Origin: UBA6623 sp965238125
GTDB lineage: Bacteria; Acidobacteriota; Terriglobia; Bryobacterales; UBA6623
Reading direction: 5' to 3'
DNA: 64,000 bases
NCBI GenBank assembly: GCA_965238125.1
Contig: OZ250179.1
Span: 2,046,001-2,110,000 of the forward strand
Shown here: piece by piece, positions 18,361 to 26,180 of the stretch
How the letters are laid out: the number at the start of each line of letters is the position of its first letter
Position numbering within the stretch: the stretch's first letter is position 1
The notes under the pieces: generated by a model
Database searches by the model: none
What the model was told of the DNA's origin: nothing
What the model saw: only the letters and a program-made list of their open reading frames with translations
Position numbers and translations under genes: made by a program

Positions 18361-18561
18361 CTAAGGTGAGAGCCTGAGGCGCCTGGCCGGTGTCGGTGTT
18401 CGTAACGCCTGAGAATCCGGGCGTGCAGGCGGAAGGGGGCCGGCGCTTCAACCGCTTGCGGCTCGTCACTCCTCAAGGACCCCGGCGCGACAACGGCTGA
18501 AGCTGCCGCTGCCGGATCGGCGCGCCGAAGAGGGAACATCAAAAGGTGAGCGGAGGGAAGG
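18361..18561. other. Gap inside composite transposon, no gene seen
   Basis: Non-coding DNA between the right end of IS copy 1 and the phoX stop codon. I see no hairpin or ORF that I can support. Confidence 0.5.
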
Positions 18562-19824
18562 TCAGCCCAAGAACGGGCCGGTCACTTCGAAGGTGATCCC
18601 GTCTTCGGACTGGCCGGTTTCGCCCCGTTGCGAGCTGAAGTAGAGGCGGGCGCCGGACGGATCAAACGCGGGACCGGTGATCTCGGAGCCGTCGTGGCCG
18701 ACCAGGTGAACCACGGGTACCGGGCCGTCGTCGCGTGCAATGGTGCAGATCTGGTTGTCGCCGCCGTCTTCGGCGACGAGGACGTCTCCAGCCGCGCTGA
18801 CGGTGATGTTGTCTACGCCCGTCAGGCAGGCGTCCTCGAAGTGATTGTCATCGTAGACAATCTCGATGGTACTCGTCTCAACGTCGTAGGCCCAAACCCT
18901 CTCGTCCTGTGTGGTCGTGAAGAAGACCATGCCATTGTGAAACCACATGCCTTCCCCACGCTTGAAGAGGGTCGCCTTCGGGGCCTGCAGCCGAGTGGGT
19001 CGACGGGATCCGCCGGGGTCCGGAATGCGGTGCCAGACCACACGGCCTTCCTCCCCGTCGAGGACTTGGGCGGCTTCGAGACGTCCTGCGGAGAGATCGG
19101 GTACGCCTTGGTCGTTGAATGCGCCGGGCCCAAAACGGTAGAGGAGTCCGTCTCCACGGTCTTCGGTCAGGTAGATATGACTGCGAACGGGATCGACCAC
19201 CGCCGCTTCGTGCTTGAACACACCAAGCGCGGGCCAGACGATCGGGCCGCGCTCGCCGAACGGGTCGCATTCCCAAACGCGGCCCTCATCGAACTCCTCG
19301 CAGGAGAGCCAGGTGCCCCAGGGCGTCGAGCCCCCGGCGCAGTTGGCGCTGGTATTTTCGAGGATGGGGTAGGCATTGACGACTTGTCCGTCGGCGTCGA
19401 AGCGAAGTGCTCCCGCACCGCCCCCGCCTCCACCCACTTCGGCGTTGGAGACGTAGGCCCACCCGCCGTCCTTTGCAGTGAAGACTGCGGCTCCATCGGG
19501 AGCGGCGTGCCAGGGATAACCACAGCCCGGGACCGGTTCTTGGCTGGAGCGCGCGATGACCCGCGAAGTGAACCCCTGGGCAAGTCGCAGGCCGTTGGCG
19601 TCCGGCTCCTGGAGTGGACCGAGCTTGACCAGGTTGCTCCCGAGACGATCGAGGCGCCGCCCGCTCAGTTTCCCCGCGTTGGGGGCCGTTGACTCCCGGC
19701 AACTGGAGAGCAGCGAGCCTGTGAAGAGTACACCCATGCCGACCAGTCCGTGGCGCAGGACTTCACGCCTCCCGCGGCGGGTGAGAGGCGGCGATTTTTC
19801 TGTTGACGTAGGGCTCCGGCGCAT
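18562..19824 (-). CDS. PhoX-family (DUF839) phosphatase-like protein, Tat-exported
   Basis: A 420-residue secreted protein. The N-terminus carries a twin-arginine signal (TRRGRREVLRHGLVGMGVL) followed by GSLLSSC, which could also be a lipobox. The mature part is a DUF839/PhoX beta-propeller: GCGYPWHAAPDG, ANCAGGSTPWGTWLSCEE, GVFKHEAAVVDP, YLTEDRGDGLLYRF, GVDNITVSAAGDVLVAEDGG and DPSGARLYFSSQRG. PhoX enzymes are calcium/iron-dependent phosphatases for extracellular organic phosphate, so this is a plausible phosphate-scavenging cargo. It is shorter than classical PhoX (about 600 aa) and belongs to the shorter DUF839 group. It is the only cargo gene between two IS1380 copies. Confidence 0.8.
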   Translation of the reverse strand: MRRSPTSTEKSPPLTRRGRREVLRHGLVGMGVLFTGSLLSSCRESTAPNAGKLSGRRLDRLGSNLVKLGPLQEPDANGLRLAQGFTSRVIARSSQEPVPGCGYPWHAAPDGAAVFTAKDGGWAYVSNAEVGGGGGGAGALRFDADGQVVNAYPILENTSANCAGGSTPWGTWLSCEEFDEGRVWECDPFGERGPIVWPALGVFKHEAAVVDPVRSHIYLTEDRGDGLLYRFGPGAFNDQGVPDLSAGRLEAAQVLDGEEGRVVWHRIPDPGGSRRPTRLQAPKATLFKRGEGMWFHNGMVFFTTTQDERVWAYDVETSTIEIVYDDNHFEDACLTGVDNITVSAAGDVLVAEDGGDNQICTIARDDGPVPVVHLVGHDGSEITGPAFDPSGARLYFSSQRGETGQSEDGITFEVTGPFLG

Positions 19825-19909
19825 GCTGGCCGCGGCGGCACTGAGGGAGTCGAGTTCTCAACTCCCCCCGGACTAGGGTAATTATAAGGGGTCGAGACTA
19901 CCTGTTTCA

Positions 19910-21575
19910 ACCCGCATTTTCAATTTGATGTATGACCTCCCGACCTTCCAGCACCCTTCAGCGTCTTTATTGATAGGGGTTCAAGCCTAATCAGGACGCC
20001 AGGGAGGTCAACACCCGATGGGTGAAAAAGAGAGAAAGCCGTTCCAGCTAACTTTCAACGGATTATTGAAGGTCGATTTCCATGGATCGCGCGTCACTTC
20101 CGACGGTGGCTTAATCTTGGTTCGGGAGTTGGACGAGCGGCTCGGTCTCGGGACGCTGATCGATGAGCATCTTAGCGACTCGCGAGAAGGCTTGAACAAG
20201 AAGTTCCCTCTGGCTGATCTGTTGCGGCAGTCGGTCTACAGCCGCTTGGCGGGCTACGAGGACCTCAACGACGCCGCGCGGGTGTCGGCCGATCCGACCT
20301 TTCGCTTGATCGGCTCGGAGAAGAACTGGAATCGCGGCGCGGCCTTGACCTCGACCTTGCATGGATTCGAGACGGGAACGCTGACGAGCGAAGACAACTT
20401 GCTGGGGCTGATGGCGTTGAACCGGGAGCTGGTCGGGCGAGCCGCAGCCGGCGACGAATCCGAGCGCGTCGTACTGGACATGGATTCGACCGAAAGCCCC
20501 GTCCATGGGCAACAGGAAGGGAGCGCTTACAACGGCCATTTCGAGTCGGTCTGCTACCACCCGCTGTTGTTGTTCAACCAGCACGGCGACTGTCTGGCGG
20601 CGAAGCTGCGCTCAGGGAATGTCCACAGCGCCGAGGACTGGGATGAACTATTGCTGCCGGAGATCGAACGACAGCAGGCCGAAGGCAAGCAGGTCGCTTT
20701 CCGGGGCGATGCGGCCTTTGCCAAGCCGGAGATTTATGAGGCTGCGGAGGAACGCGGAGTGCAGTACGCCATCCGCATTCCAGCCAACAAGAGCCTGGAG
20801 TTGGAGATCGAAGACATCCTGTTTCGTCCGCCGGGAAGGCCGAGCCGGAAACCCTTGGTGCGCGACAAGAGTTTTCGCTATCAGGCGGAGAGTTGGTCGC
20901 AGGCGAGGCGGATCGTCGCCAAGGTCGAGCATCACCAGGGCGAGCTGTTCCCGCGGGTCGGATTCATCGTGACGAGCATGAGCTTGCCAAGCCGTTCGGT
21001 GGTGCGCTTCTACAACAAGCGCGGCACGGCGGAGCAGTGGATCAAGGAAGGCAAACAGGCCACGCATTGGACAAGGCTGTCGTGCCATCGGTTCCGGGCG
21101 AACGAGGTACGGCTACAACTGAGCGTGCCGGCCTACAACCTGGGCAACTTGTGGCGGCGGCTCGGACTGCCGAACAGGATCAAGAGTTGGTCGCTGACGA
21201 GCTTGCAACACAGGTTGATGAAGACCGGCGGTCGGCTGGTCAAGCACGCGCGGTATTACTGGCTGCTGCCGGCCGAAGGGCATTTGAACCGCAGGCTGTT
21301 CGGCGACATGCTGCACAGGATCTGGGCGCTGCCGCTGCCAAGCGGGTAGCGTTGACCGGGCGAGGATCAACAGTTTTCGGCTCCCAAAGGTTTCGCAAGG
21401 AGCAGTGTCGGCCGGAGCGCCGTTCAGCCCGCTCAATCAACGTCTGTGAGCGGATGGACCAGCCCTGGCGCCTACCGGCGGAGGTCATGTGCAGGGTTCA
21501 GCGCGAAAAGACGTGGTATTCGGGGCAGCGCGGGTGTATACTTTCACCGTGCCAGGGCCAAAATGGAAATCCTGG
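19910..21575 (+). mobile_element. IS1380-family element, copy 2 (intact transposase)
   Basis: The left terminal repeat begins at 19911 (CCCGCATTTTCAATTTG) and the right end finishes ...TGGAAATCCTGG at 21575. The element is about 1666 bp. After the transposase stop a 220-bp tail is shared almost identically with copies 3a, 4, 5 and the solo end at 25180. Near the right end the sequence TATACT (21537-21542) and an outward ATG (in AAAATGGAAATCCTGG) face the DUF6946-like gene. Confidence 0.88.
20018..21349 (+). CDS. IS1380-family DDE transposase
   Basis: An intact 443-residue transposase that cuts and joins the IS ends. Catalytic Asp 1 is in VVLDMDSTESPVHGQQEG and Asp 2 in FRGDAAFAKPEIYEA. The Glu is in FYNKRGTAEQWIKEGKQATH, the family Y-x-K-R-G-x-x-E signature. 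The start MGEKERKPFQLTFNG is conserved in four copies in this window. No stop codon interrupts it, so this copy and copy 5 are the likely source of transposase for all the others. Confidence 0.95.
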   Translation: MGEKERKPFQLTFNGLLKVDFHGSRVTSDGGLILVRELDERLGLGTLIDEHLSDSREGLNKKFPLADLLRQSVYSRLAGYEDLNDAARVSADPTFRLIGSEKNWNRGAALTSTLHGFETGTLTSEDNLLGLMALNRELVGRAAAGDESERVVLDMDSTESPVHGQQEGSAYNGHFESVCYHPLLLFNQHGDCLAAKLRSGNVHSAEDWDELLLPEIERQQAEGKQVAFRGDAAFAKPEIYEAAEERGVQYAIRIPANKSLELEIEDILFRPPGRPSRKPLVRDKSFRYQAESWSQARRIVAKVEHHQGELFPRVGFIVTSMSLPSRSVVRFYNKRGTAEQWIKEGKQATHWTRLSCHRFRANEVRLQLSVPAYNLGNLWRRLGLPNRIKSWSLTSLQHRLMKTGGRLVKHARYYWLLPAEGHLNRRLFGDMLHRIWALPLPSG

Positions 21576-21652
21576 TGTGGAAACCGCGGTGCCGTTTTCT
21601 AAGGCGCTCGCAGAGCTCCGTAGTCTTATCGTTGCGGAGCGACAGTGACCAA

Positions 21653-22438
21653 GTGATCAGGAAAGGTAGTAGGCCTATCGGTGACCTTGAGACTTGGCGT
21701 TGCTTAGCTGGCCCCAAGAAACAGGAACATTGGAAGGGTGACCGGAGCGCGCAGGAGTGCGCTCGGGCGTGGCTTGAGTGTAATCCTGCTTGCGTTCCCT
21801 TGGAGATTAGTCAGGCACTTCGCGCACACTCGGACTTCGGTAGGATTCTCCCCGGGTGGGCGGCAGAACCCGAGGCTCGCGTGTGCTTCGATTCGTTCGG
21901 AGGTGAGCCAGCGAACCTCGATGTGCTTCTCACGGCAGAAGACGAGAGAGGCCCGCTCGTGATTGCGGTCGAGGCCAAGGCCGATGAGCCGTTTGGAAAG
22001 ACCGTCGCGGCTGTGAAGAAAGAGGTTGATCGAAGGGTAGAAAAGAATCCACGGTCACAGGGGGTGGCCCGTCTCAAACAACTGGCCGCTGCCATCCTCG
22101 GGGTTCCTGGTGACCGGTTGCTGGAGATCGGAAAGCTACGGTATCAGCTTCTCACGGCATCTGCGGCGGCACTAGCTGAGGCTCAGCGTCAATCGGCTCA
22201 TCGTGCGGTGGTGATCATCCATGAGTTTGTGACAGACCGGACGTCTGATCAGAAGCATCGTGACAACGCGAAGGATCTCAACGCCTTCGTCCACAAATTG
22301 TCGGATGGAATGGTGGCGACTGTGGCTGAGGGTACTGTGCGGGGGCCTTTGGAGCTACCTGGCCATCCGTTGATCGATTCATCGATTCAATTCTATATCG
22401 GCAAGGCTGTTAGGAATCTTCGGAGCAGCGGTATATAG
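21653..22438 (+). CDS. DUF6946-like protein, PD-(D/E)xK nuclease fold candidate
   Basis: From GTG 21653 the product has 261 residues. The core ANLDVLLTAEDERGPLVIAVEAKADEPFG has the Asp ... (E/D)xK arrangement (D in LDVLL, E-A-K in VEAK) of PD-(D/E)xK nucleases, and it resembles proteins annotated DUF6946. Further conserved-looking parts are LLEIGKLRYQLLTASAAAL and HRAVVIIHEFV. The real start is uncertain: the IS copy 2 right end supplies an in-frame ATG at 21564 (MEILVWKPRC...), which would add 30 residues. Its position next to McrBC, once the transposon is removed, suggests a defence role. Biochemistry is unknown. Confidence 0.6.
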   Translation: MIRKGSRPIGDLETWRCLAGPKKQEHWKGDRSAQECARAWLECNPACVPLEISQALRAHSDFGRILPGWAAEPEARVCFDSFGGEPANLDVLLTAEDERGPLVIAVEAKADEPFGKTVAAVKKEVDRRVEKNPRSQGVARLKQLAAAILGVPGDRLLEIGKLRYQLLTASAAALAEAQRQSAHRAVVIIHEFVTDRTSDQKHRDNAKDLNAFVHKLSDGMVATVAEGTVRGPLELPGHPLIDSSIQFYIGKAVRNLRSSGI

Positions 22439-22496
22439 CACGATAAAGGTTGTTATCGTTCCATGTCTCAGGATCGCCCGGTTTCGTCTTCTTGAA

Positions 22497-22629
22497 CCCC
22501 CTTTCCCTCGCCACGGATGATTGCAGATCGGCCCGCAGCGGTCCAGGGCGCCAAGCGGCGCAGCGAACCCTTGACGGCGAGAACCGCTCCGCTTTTACCT
22601 CCGGGATCATTTGGCGAGAGGGAAAGGGG
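22497..22629. repeat. Nested inverted-repeat element, copy A
   Basis: Outer arms CCCCCTTTCCCTCGCCA (22497-22513) and TGGCGAGAGGGAAAGGGG (22612-22629) enclose a 56-bp core starting GATCGGCCCGCAGCGGTCC (22526-22581). The same core, with similar arms, recurs at 34662-34790. No coding sequence. It could be a MITE-like element, a plasmid resolution or transfer site, or a regulatory hairpin. Confidence 0.6.
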
Positions 22630-22702
22630 ACAAGCAACCCCCGCCGGAGGGCTGCTCCGAGGCTTTCCGCAGAGATCAATGAGGACGAGAGCGTCCACTC
22701 TG

Positions 22703-22999
22703 TTAGTTGAGTTGGGACCGATCCTGCATATCCATCCGCACCCCCAGACCTCGAAGCGCCTCCATCTTCGCTTTTACCTCGGAAGAGCCGAACACCCGGA
22801 GCGTGTCAAATAACTCGCGCAGGCTCTCCGGTCCCAACCCACAAACGTTCAGGGCCTCGCCGACCTGGGCGCAGTCGGGGCAGAGTGTCTGTACCGTCCC
22901 AATGTCTTCACCCGCGACACCGCACAACGTGATCGACTGGGTGGACGACTGGCCCACCCAGTCCACGCGCAAGTGGCGATACCGTTCCGGGTTCTTCAT
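22703..22999 (-). CDS. Small hypothetical protein with CxxC motif
   Basis: Start chosen at ATG 22999 (MKNPERYRHLRVDWVGQSS), giving 98 residues; the frame is open further upstream but with poor composition. It contains TLCPDCAQVGEAL, a CxxC pair that could bind metal, and an amphipathic C-terminus (LFDTLRVFGSSEVKAKMEAL). I do not recognise the family. It is oriented against the mobC remnant and looks like a plasmid accessory gene. Confidence 0.45.
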   Translation of the reverse strand: MKNPERYRHLRVDWVGQSSTQSITLCGVAGEDIGTVQTLCPDCAQVGEALNVCGLGPESLRELFDTLRVFGSSEVKAKMEALRGLGVRMDMQDRSQLN

Positions 23000-23042
23000 G
23001 GCCTTACAGATTACCTCAGTTTTGCTTTCCCATCCGGTTACC

Positions 23043-23219
23043 TCATGGTTTCTCCTTACTGAGATTGACGAATCTGCGGGGAACCTGCTCAACCCTGGCA
23101 GGAGCAGGATCAAGGTTTTTATGGTCGCCCGGAGTCAGATACATCCCTCCAAAGCCGTCAAGCACCGCCCGCAAGCTTCTGCGGTCTCGCCGAAGATGAC
23201 GAATAGAGAGTCTAGGGGG
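23043..23219 (-). CDS. Possible small basic protein
   Basis: A 58-codon frame (MPPRLSIRHLRRDRRSLRAV... ending FVNLSKEKP) upstream of and co-directional with the CxxC protein gene. It is Arg-rich at its N-terminus. There is no recognisable domain and only a weak ribosome-binding site, so this is a tentative call. Confidence 0.3.
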   Translation of the reverse strand, partial: PPRLSIRHLRRDRRSLRAVLDGFGGMYLTPGDHKNLDPAPARVEQVPRRFVNLSKEKP

Positions 23220-23256
23220 CATCCCCTGGACCCCTGAGAGGCGGGGGAGGGAAACC

Positions 23257-23574
23257 ATGGCGAGGCCACGGCTAGGCGAGTCGGAACGGCGGACACGCAC
23301 GATCGGCGTGCGGGTCACAGCAGCCGAGGCGGCAGAGCTGCGGGAGCGAGCGCAGGCGGCGCGGCTCTCCATGGGGGCCTACCTGCGCCGCCGGGCGCTG
23401 GGGCAGCGGGTGCGGATCGCGGCAGAGCTGCGGCTGGGGGCGGCGGAGCTAAGGGAGCTGAACCGGATCGGGGTGAATCTGAATCAAATGGCGCGGGCGT
23501 TCCCCCAGCCGCTAGTTTTGGTCTTTCTCAGGGGGCGTGGGAGAATGGGCCGAACGGATTGGGAGGAAGCATGA
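23257..23574 (+). pseudogene. mobC: Truncated MobC-like relaxosome protein
   Basis: The first roughly 82 residues are a ribbon-helix-helix plasmid mobilisation protein: RTRTIGVRVTAAEAAELRER, AQAARLSMGAYLRRRALG, then the hallmark ELNRIGVNLNQMARAF. After that the sequence departs from the family (PQPLVLVFLRGRGRM), so the C-terminal end is lost at about 23505. MobC proteins bind oriT and help the relaxase nick DNA. The relaxase that normally follows is absent, implying a deletion at this point. An RBS (GGAGGG) precedes the ATG. Confidence 0.7.
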
Positions 23575-23680
23575 GTGTTGAGCTAATCAGCGTCTTGATT
23601 GCGATGCTGGCGGTGGGAGCGACCTTGGGTGGGTTGATCCTGACCGGCAATCGCGGGTGGCGGCTCACGCCACATCGGAA
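23571..23680 (+). pseudogene. N-terminal fragment of a small membrane protein
   Basis: GGGAGGAAGC precedes ATG 23571, which opens with a hydrophobic helix (MSVELISVLIAMLAVGATLGGLIL). The normal continuation is lost near 23680, where the sulfatase segment begins. The start resembles short plasmid-borne single-TM coiled-coil proteins, but the fragment is too small to name. Confidence 0.45.
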
Positions 23681-23711
23681 AGGGGAGATTGCAGGCCCAT
23701 TCTCGCCGACT

Positions 23712-25115
23712 CTACCGCACCGGCCGCTTTCCTCCGTAGGGCCGTTCCGGGGCTCCCGGCGGATAGTGGACGGGCGGCGCTTTCCCGTATTCGACGGCGG
23801 CATGAAAGGTGCGGGCCTGACGGGCCAGCTCGGCGACGACGTCGGGGTGGTCGGCGGCGCGATCGGTCGATTCGGAGGGGTCGCCGTTCAGGTCATAAAG
23901 TCCCGTCGGCTCGAATTTCGTCTGCGGCCAATCCCAGTGCAGTTTGAAATGCAACTTCCAACGCCCCGCCCTCACCGCCGCCAACTGCGGACGGCTTTCC
24001 CAGTTGTGGCTGAAATAGTAGAGGTGATCGCGCGGCGAGGGGCCCTCTCCGCTCAGCATCGGCCAAAGATTGACTCCATCGATCGGCCGATCATCAGGGA
24101 CGATCGCCCCGGCCGTCTCGATCAGCGTCGTGAAAAGGTCGATCGCACAGGCAATCCCACTGCGAGTGGTCGCGGCGGGAATCTTCCCGGGCATTCGCGC
24201 GATGAAGGGGACGCGCATGCCGCCTTCCCAGGTCTGCCCCTTCCTGCCGCGCAGCGTGCCGTTGCTGCCGGCTTGGCCGCTTGACCCGCCGTTGTCGCTC
24301 GTAAAGATCACAAGTGTGTTGTCGTCGAGCCCGTTGCGCTCGAGAGCTTTCAAGATCTCCCCCGTGCTCCAGTCGATTTCCTCGACCGTATCGCCATAGG
24401 GTCCTTGGATCGAGCGGCCGTCGAACTTCTCGCTCGAATACCACGGCCAATGCGGCATGCTGTGCGGCAGGTATAGAAAGAACGGCCCGTCCTTATTCTT
24501 CTCGATGAAGTTAATCGCTTTTTCCGTGTACAGCCGCGTGATTCGCGATTGGTCGACGCCTTCGATCACGACCTCGTCCTGCTCGTAGATCCGCAAGGGC
24601 TCGGGCCACGAAGCGTGAGGCCGCGTCATGTCATTGCTGAAGGGAATGCCGTAGCGATAGTCGAAACCGTGCTGTGTGGGGCTGTGCTCGGGGCGATCGC
24701 CGAGGTGCCATTTGCCGATCAGCGCCGTGGCGTAGCCCTTATCGTTGAGAACCTCGGCCACGGTGGTTTCAGAACCCGGCAACCCAAACTCCTCGCGCGG
24801 GAACAAGACCCGCGTCATGCCCGACCGCACCGGATAGCGTCCGGTCACCAACCCCGCGCGCGAGGGCGTACAGACCGGCGAGACGGAATAGAAGTCGGTC
24901 AGCTTGACGCCGGCGAAAGCGAGGCTGTCAATGTTCGGCGTGCGGATGTTCGGCGAGCCGTAAACGCCCAAGTCGCCGTACCCCAGGTCATCGGCGAAGA
25001 TCAGGACGATGTTCGGCGGCCCCTCGGCGGCGGCGAGACTACCTTGGAAAAGGCCCAACGCCGGGAGTGACGTTAAGACGGCAAGCCAGATTCTCAGCGC
25101 GGCGAGTTGTTTCAT
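23712..25115 (-). CDS. Secreted sulfatase (arylsulfatase family)
   Basis: A 467-residue type I sulfatase that hydrolyses sulfate esters. A signal peptide (MKQLAALRIWLAVLTSLPAL..., cleavage near AAAEG) precedes PNIVLIFADDLGYGDLGVYG, which has the two metal-binding Asp residues. The active-site motif is PVCTPSRAGLVTGRYP, where the Cys is converted to formylglycine. Later motifs are ALIGKWHLGD, DNTLVIFTSDNGG (metal ligands Asp-Asn) and PFIARMPGKI. It looks intact and is framed by broken plasmid genes and an IS end, so it was inserted into, or moved with, the debris. Typical of polysaccharide-degrading Planctomycetota, but the substrate is unknown. Confidence 0.92.
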   Translation of the reverse strand: MKQLAALRIWLAVLTSLPALGLFQGSLAAAEGPPNIVLIFADDLGYGDLGVYGSPNIRTPNIDSLAFAGVKLTDFYSVSPVCTPSRAGLVTGRYPVRSGMTRVLFPREEFGLPGSETTVAEVLNDKGYATALIGKWHLGDRPEHSPTQHGFDYRYGIPFSNDMTRPHASWPEPLRIYEQDEVVIEGVDQSRITRLYTEKAINFIEKNKDGPFFLYLPHSMPHWPWYSSEKFDGRSIQGPYGDTVEEIDWSTGEILKALERNGLDDNTLVIFTSDNGGSSGQAGSNGTLRGRKGQTWEGGMRVPFIARMPGKIPAATTRSGIACAIDLFTTLIETAGAIVPDDRPIDGVNLWPMLSGEGPSPRDHLYYFSHNWESRPQLAAVRAGRWKLHFKLHWDWPQTKFEPTGLYDLNGDPSESTDRAADHPDVVAELARQARTFHAAVEYGKAPPVHYPPGAPERPYGGKRPVR

Positions 25116-25179
25116 TTCGAGGTTCCTTCCGGCGCGCGGCTGTCAATTAGCCGCCGTGATCGGCTGGTGAGGCTATACC

Positions 25180-25359
25180 CCAGGATTTCCATTTTGGCCC
25201 TGGCACGGTCACAGGATACACCCCCGCTGCGCCGAATACCACGTCTTTTCGCGCTGAACCCTGCACATCACCTCCGCCGGTAGGCGCCAGGGCTCGTCCG
25301 TCCGCTCACAGACGTTGATTGAGCGGACTGAACGGCGCTCCGGCCGACACTGCTCCCTC
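25180..25359 (-). mobile_element. Solo right end of the IS1380-family element
   Basis: Starts with the right terminal repeat (CCAGGATTTCCATTTTGG) and continues through the conserved 3' tail, nearly identical to copy 5, then diverges after TGCTCCCT at 25358. No transposase sequence remains. The break joins the tail directly to an LRR gene fragment. Confidence 0.85.
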
Positions 25360-25364
25360 CCGCC

Positions 25365-25520
25365 AGCGGCCCGAGGTCTTCGATCCGGTTGCCGGCCAGG
25401 TTCAGCACCCGCAGGCCGGTCAGCCCCGCCAGCGGGCTGAGGTCCGCGATCGCGTTGTGGCTCAGGTCCAGTTCGCGCAGGCCGGGCGAAGTCTCGCGGA
25501 TCAACCGCAGGGACGGAGCC
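25365..25520 (-). pseudogene. Leucine-rich repeat gene fragment
   Basis: Reads PGLRELDLSHNAIADLSPLAGLTGLRVLNLAGNRIEDLGPLAGG on the minus strand: two 22-residue LRRs of the internalin-like LxxLxLxxNxIxDLxPLxxLxxL type. It is cut on one side by the IS tail and on the other merges with a recombinase remnant, so neither start nor end is native. The repeat type differs from that of the large LRR gene at 51.7 kb. Confidence 0.6.
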
Positions 25521-25529
25521 CGGCGCGAT

Positions 25530-25835
25530 CTTGCGGGTCTGGATGAAGTGGTAGAGGGCGGAGCGGGAGACGTCCAGTATCTTGGCGATCGAGGCCTTGG
25601 AGACATCCTTGCCCAACAGCGCCCGGATGTCTTGCTGCTTGCCGTCGAGCCTGGATGTTCCCAAGGCCCCCTTGGGCCGGGCCGAGCAGTTTCCCCTTGG
25701 CTTTGGCAGCGGCGAGTCCTTCCTTGGTCCGTTCTGAGATCAGGTCCTCCACCCATGCAACCCAAGCTACGGGGCTCTGACTCTTACCCCGGTGGGTCTG
25801 TCCCCCACTGAACATGCCAGCCTTATCTGGACACA
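25530..25835 (-). pseudogene. Serine recombinase C-terminal remnant, frameshifted
   Basis: Two frames together give VEDLISERTKEGLAAAKAKG and DGKQQDIRALLGKDVSKASI then LDVSRSALYHFIQTRK. This is the tail of a resolvase/invertase with its Hin-type helix-turn-helix. The catalytic N-terminal domain is absent and a frameshift separates the two pieces near 25665. It is a relic of a Tn3-type or plasmid resolution gene. Confidence 0.6.
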
Positions 25836-25841
25836 CATTTC

Positions 25842-26018
25842 AAAACCAATCGGGCTCAGCTTGCGCGCTTCACGGGCATCCCTGTCGAACGGTTGCAACT
25901 GCGTTCGGCACTTGTCACCGAGAAGCTTGCTCCGATGCGGTTTTCCGGAAAGGCGCGTGAGATGCTGGACGTGGTCACGGACTACGAATTGCTCGAAGCA
26001 GAGATTGGAAGTCAGTGA
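25842..26018 (+). pseudogene. 3' remnant of an unknown gene
   Basis: A 58-codon open tail (…ARFTGIPVERLQLRSALV… EMLDVVTDYELLEAEIGSQ, stop 26016-26018) without a start codon or known domain. It directly precedes the defence-like operon and shares its orientation, so it could be the end of a lost first gene. From 26019 to 26180 only a 26-codon frame (ATG 26088, MKYTQHRVRIGF) is visible. Confidence 0.35.
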
Positions 26019-26180
26019 CTGTTGTCGGCCTCAAGGAAAACGGCCTCCGGGAAACCCGGTACAATTCATTTTGGCCGTCCCGGATCGATGAAATACACCC
26101 AGCACCGCGTGCGTATCGGGTTCGCCACCCGGCTCCCCTACATTGAGGACAAGCTCGATTTCGTGTAGCTTCTTCACGCC

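Larger units (their letters stand above)
16677..21575. mobile_element. Composite transposon: IS1380-phoX-IS1380
   Basis: Two IS1380-family copies in direct orientation enclose a phoX gene. The outer left end (16677) is preceded by TGTG (16673-16676) and the outer right end (21575) is followed by TGTG (21576-21579). The inner ends of the two IS copies have unrelated flanks (CTAA after copy 1, TTCA before copy 2). IS1380 elements make 4-bp target duplications. The matching outer flanks and the exact rejoining of a short ORF therefore indicate that the whole 4.9-kb unit moved as one piece, or that recombination between two copies produced the same geometry. Confidence 0.65.
16668..21648 (+). pseudogene. 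Short leader ORF split by the composite transposon
   Basis: ATG CTT GTG at 16668-16676 is followed directly by the IS. After the outer right end at 21575 the duplicated TGTG (21576-21579) leads into GAA ACC GCG and on to TGA at 21646-21648. With one TGTG copy removed the frame reads MLVETAVPFSKALAELRSLI and five more codons, 25 codons in all, preceded by GGAGGAG. It ends five bases before the GTG start of the DUF6946-like gene, so it may be an upstream leader peptide or a small coupled protein. Confidence 0.55.
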
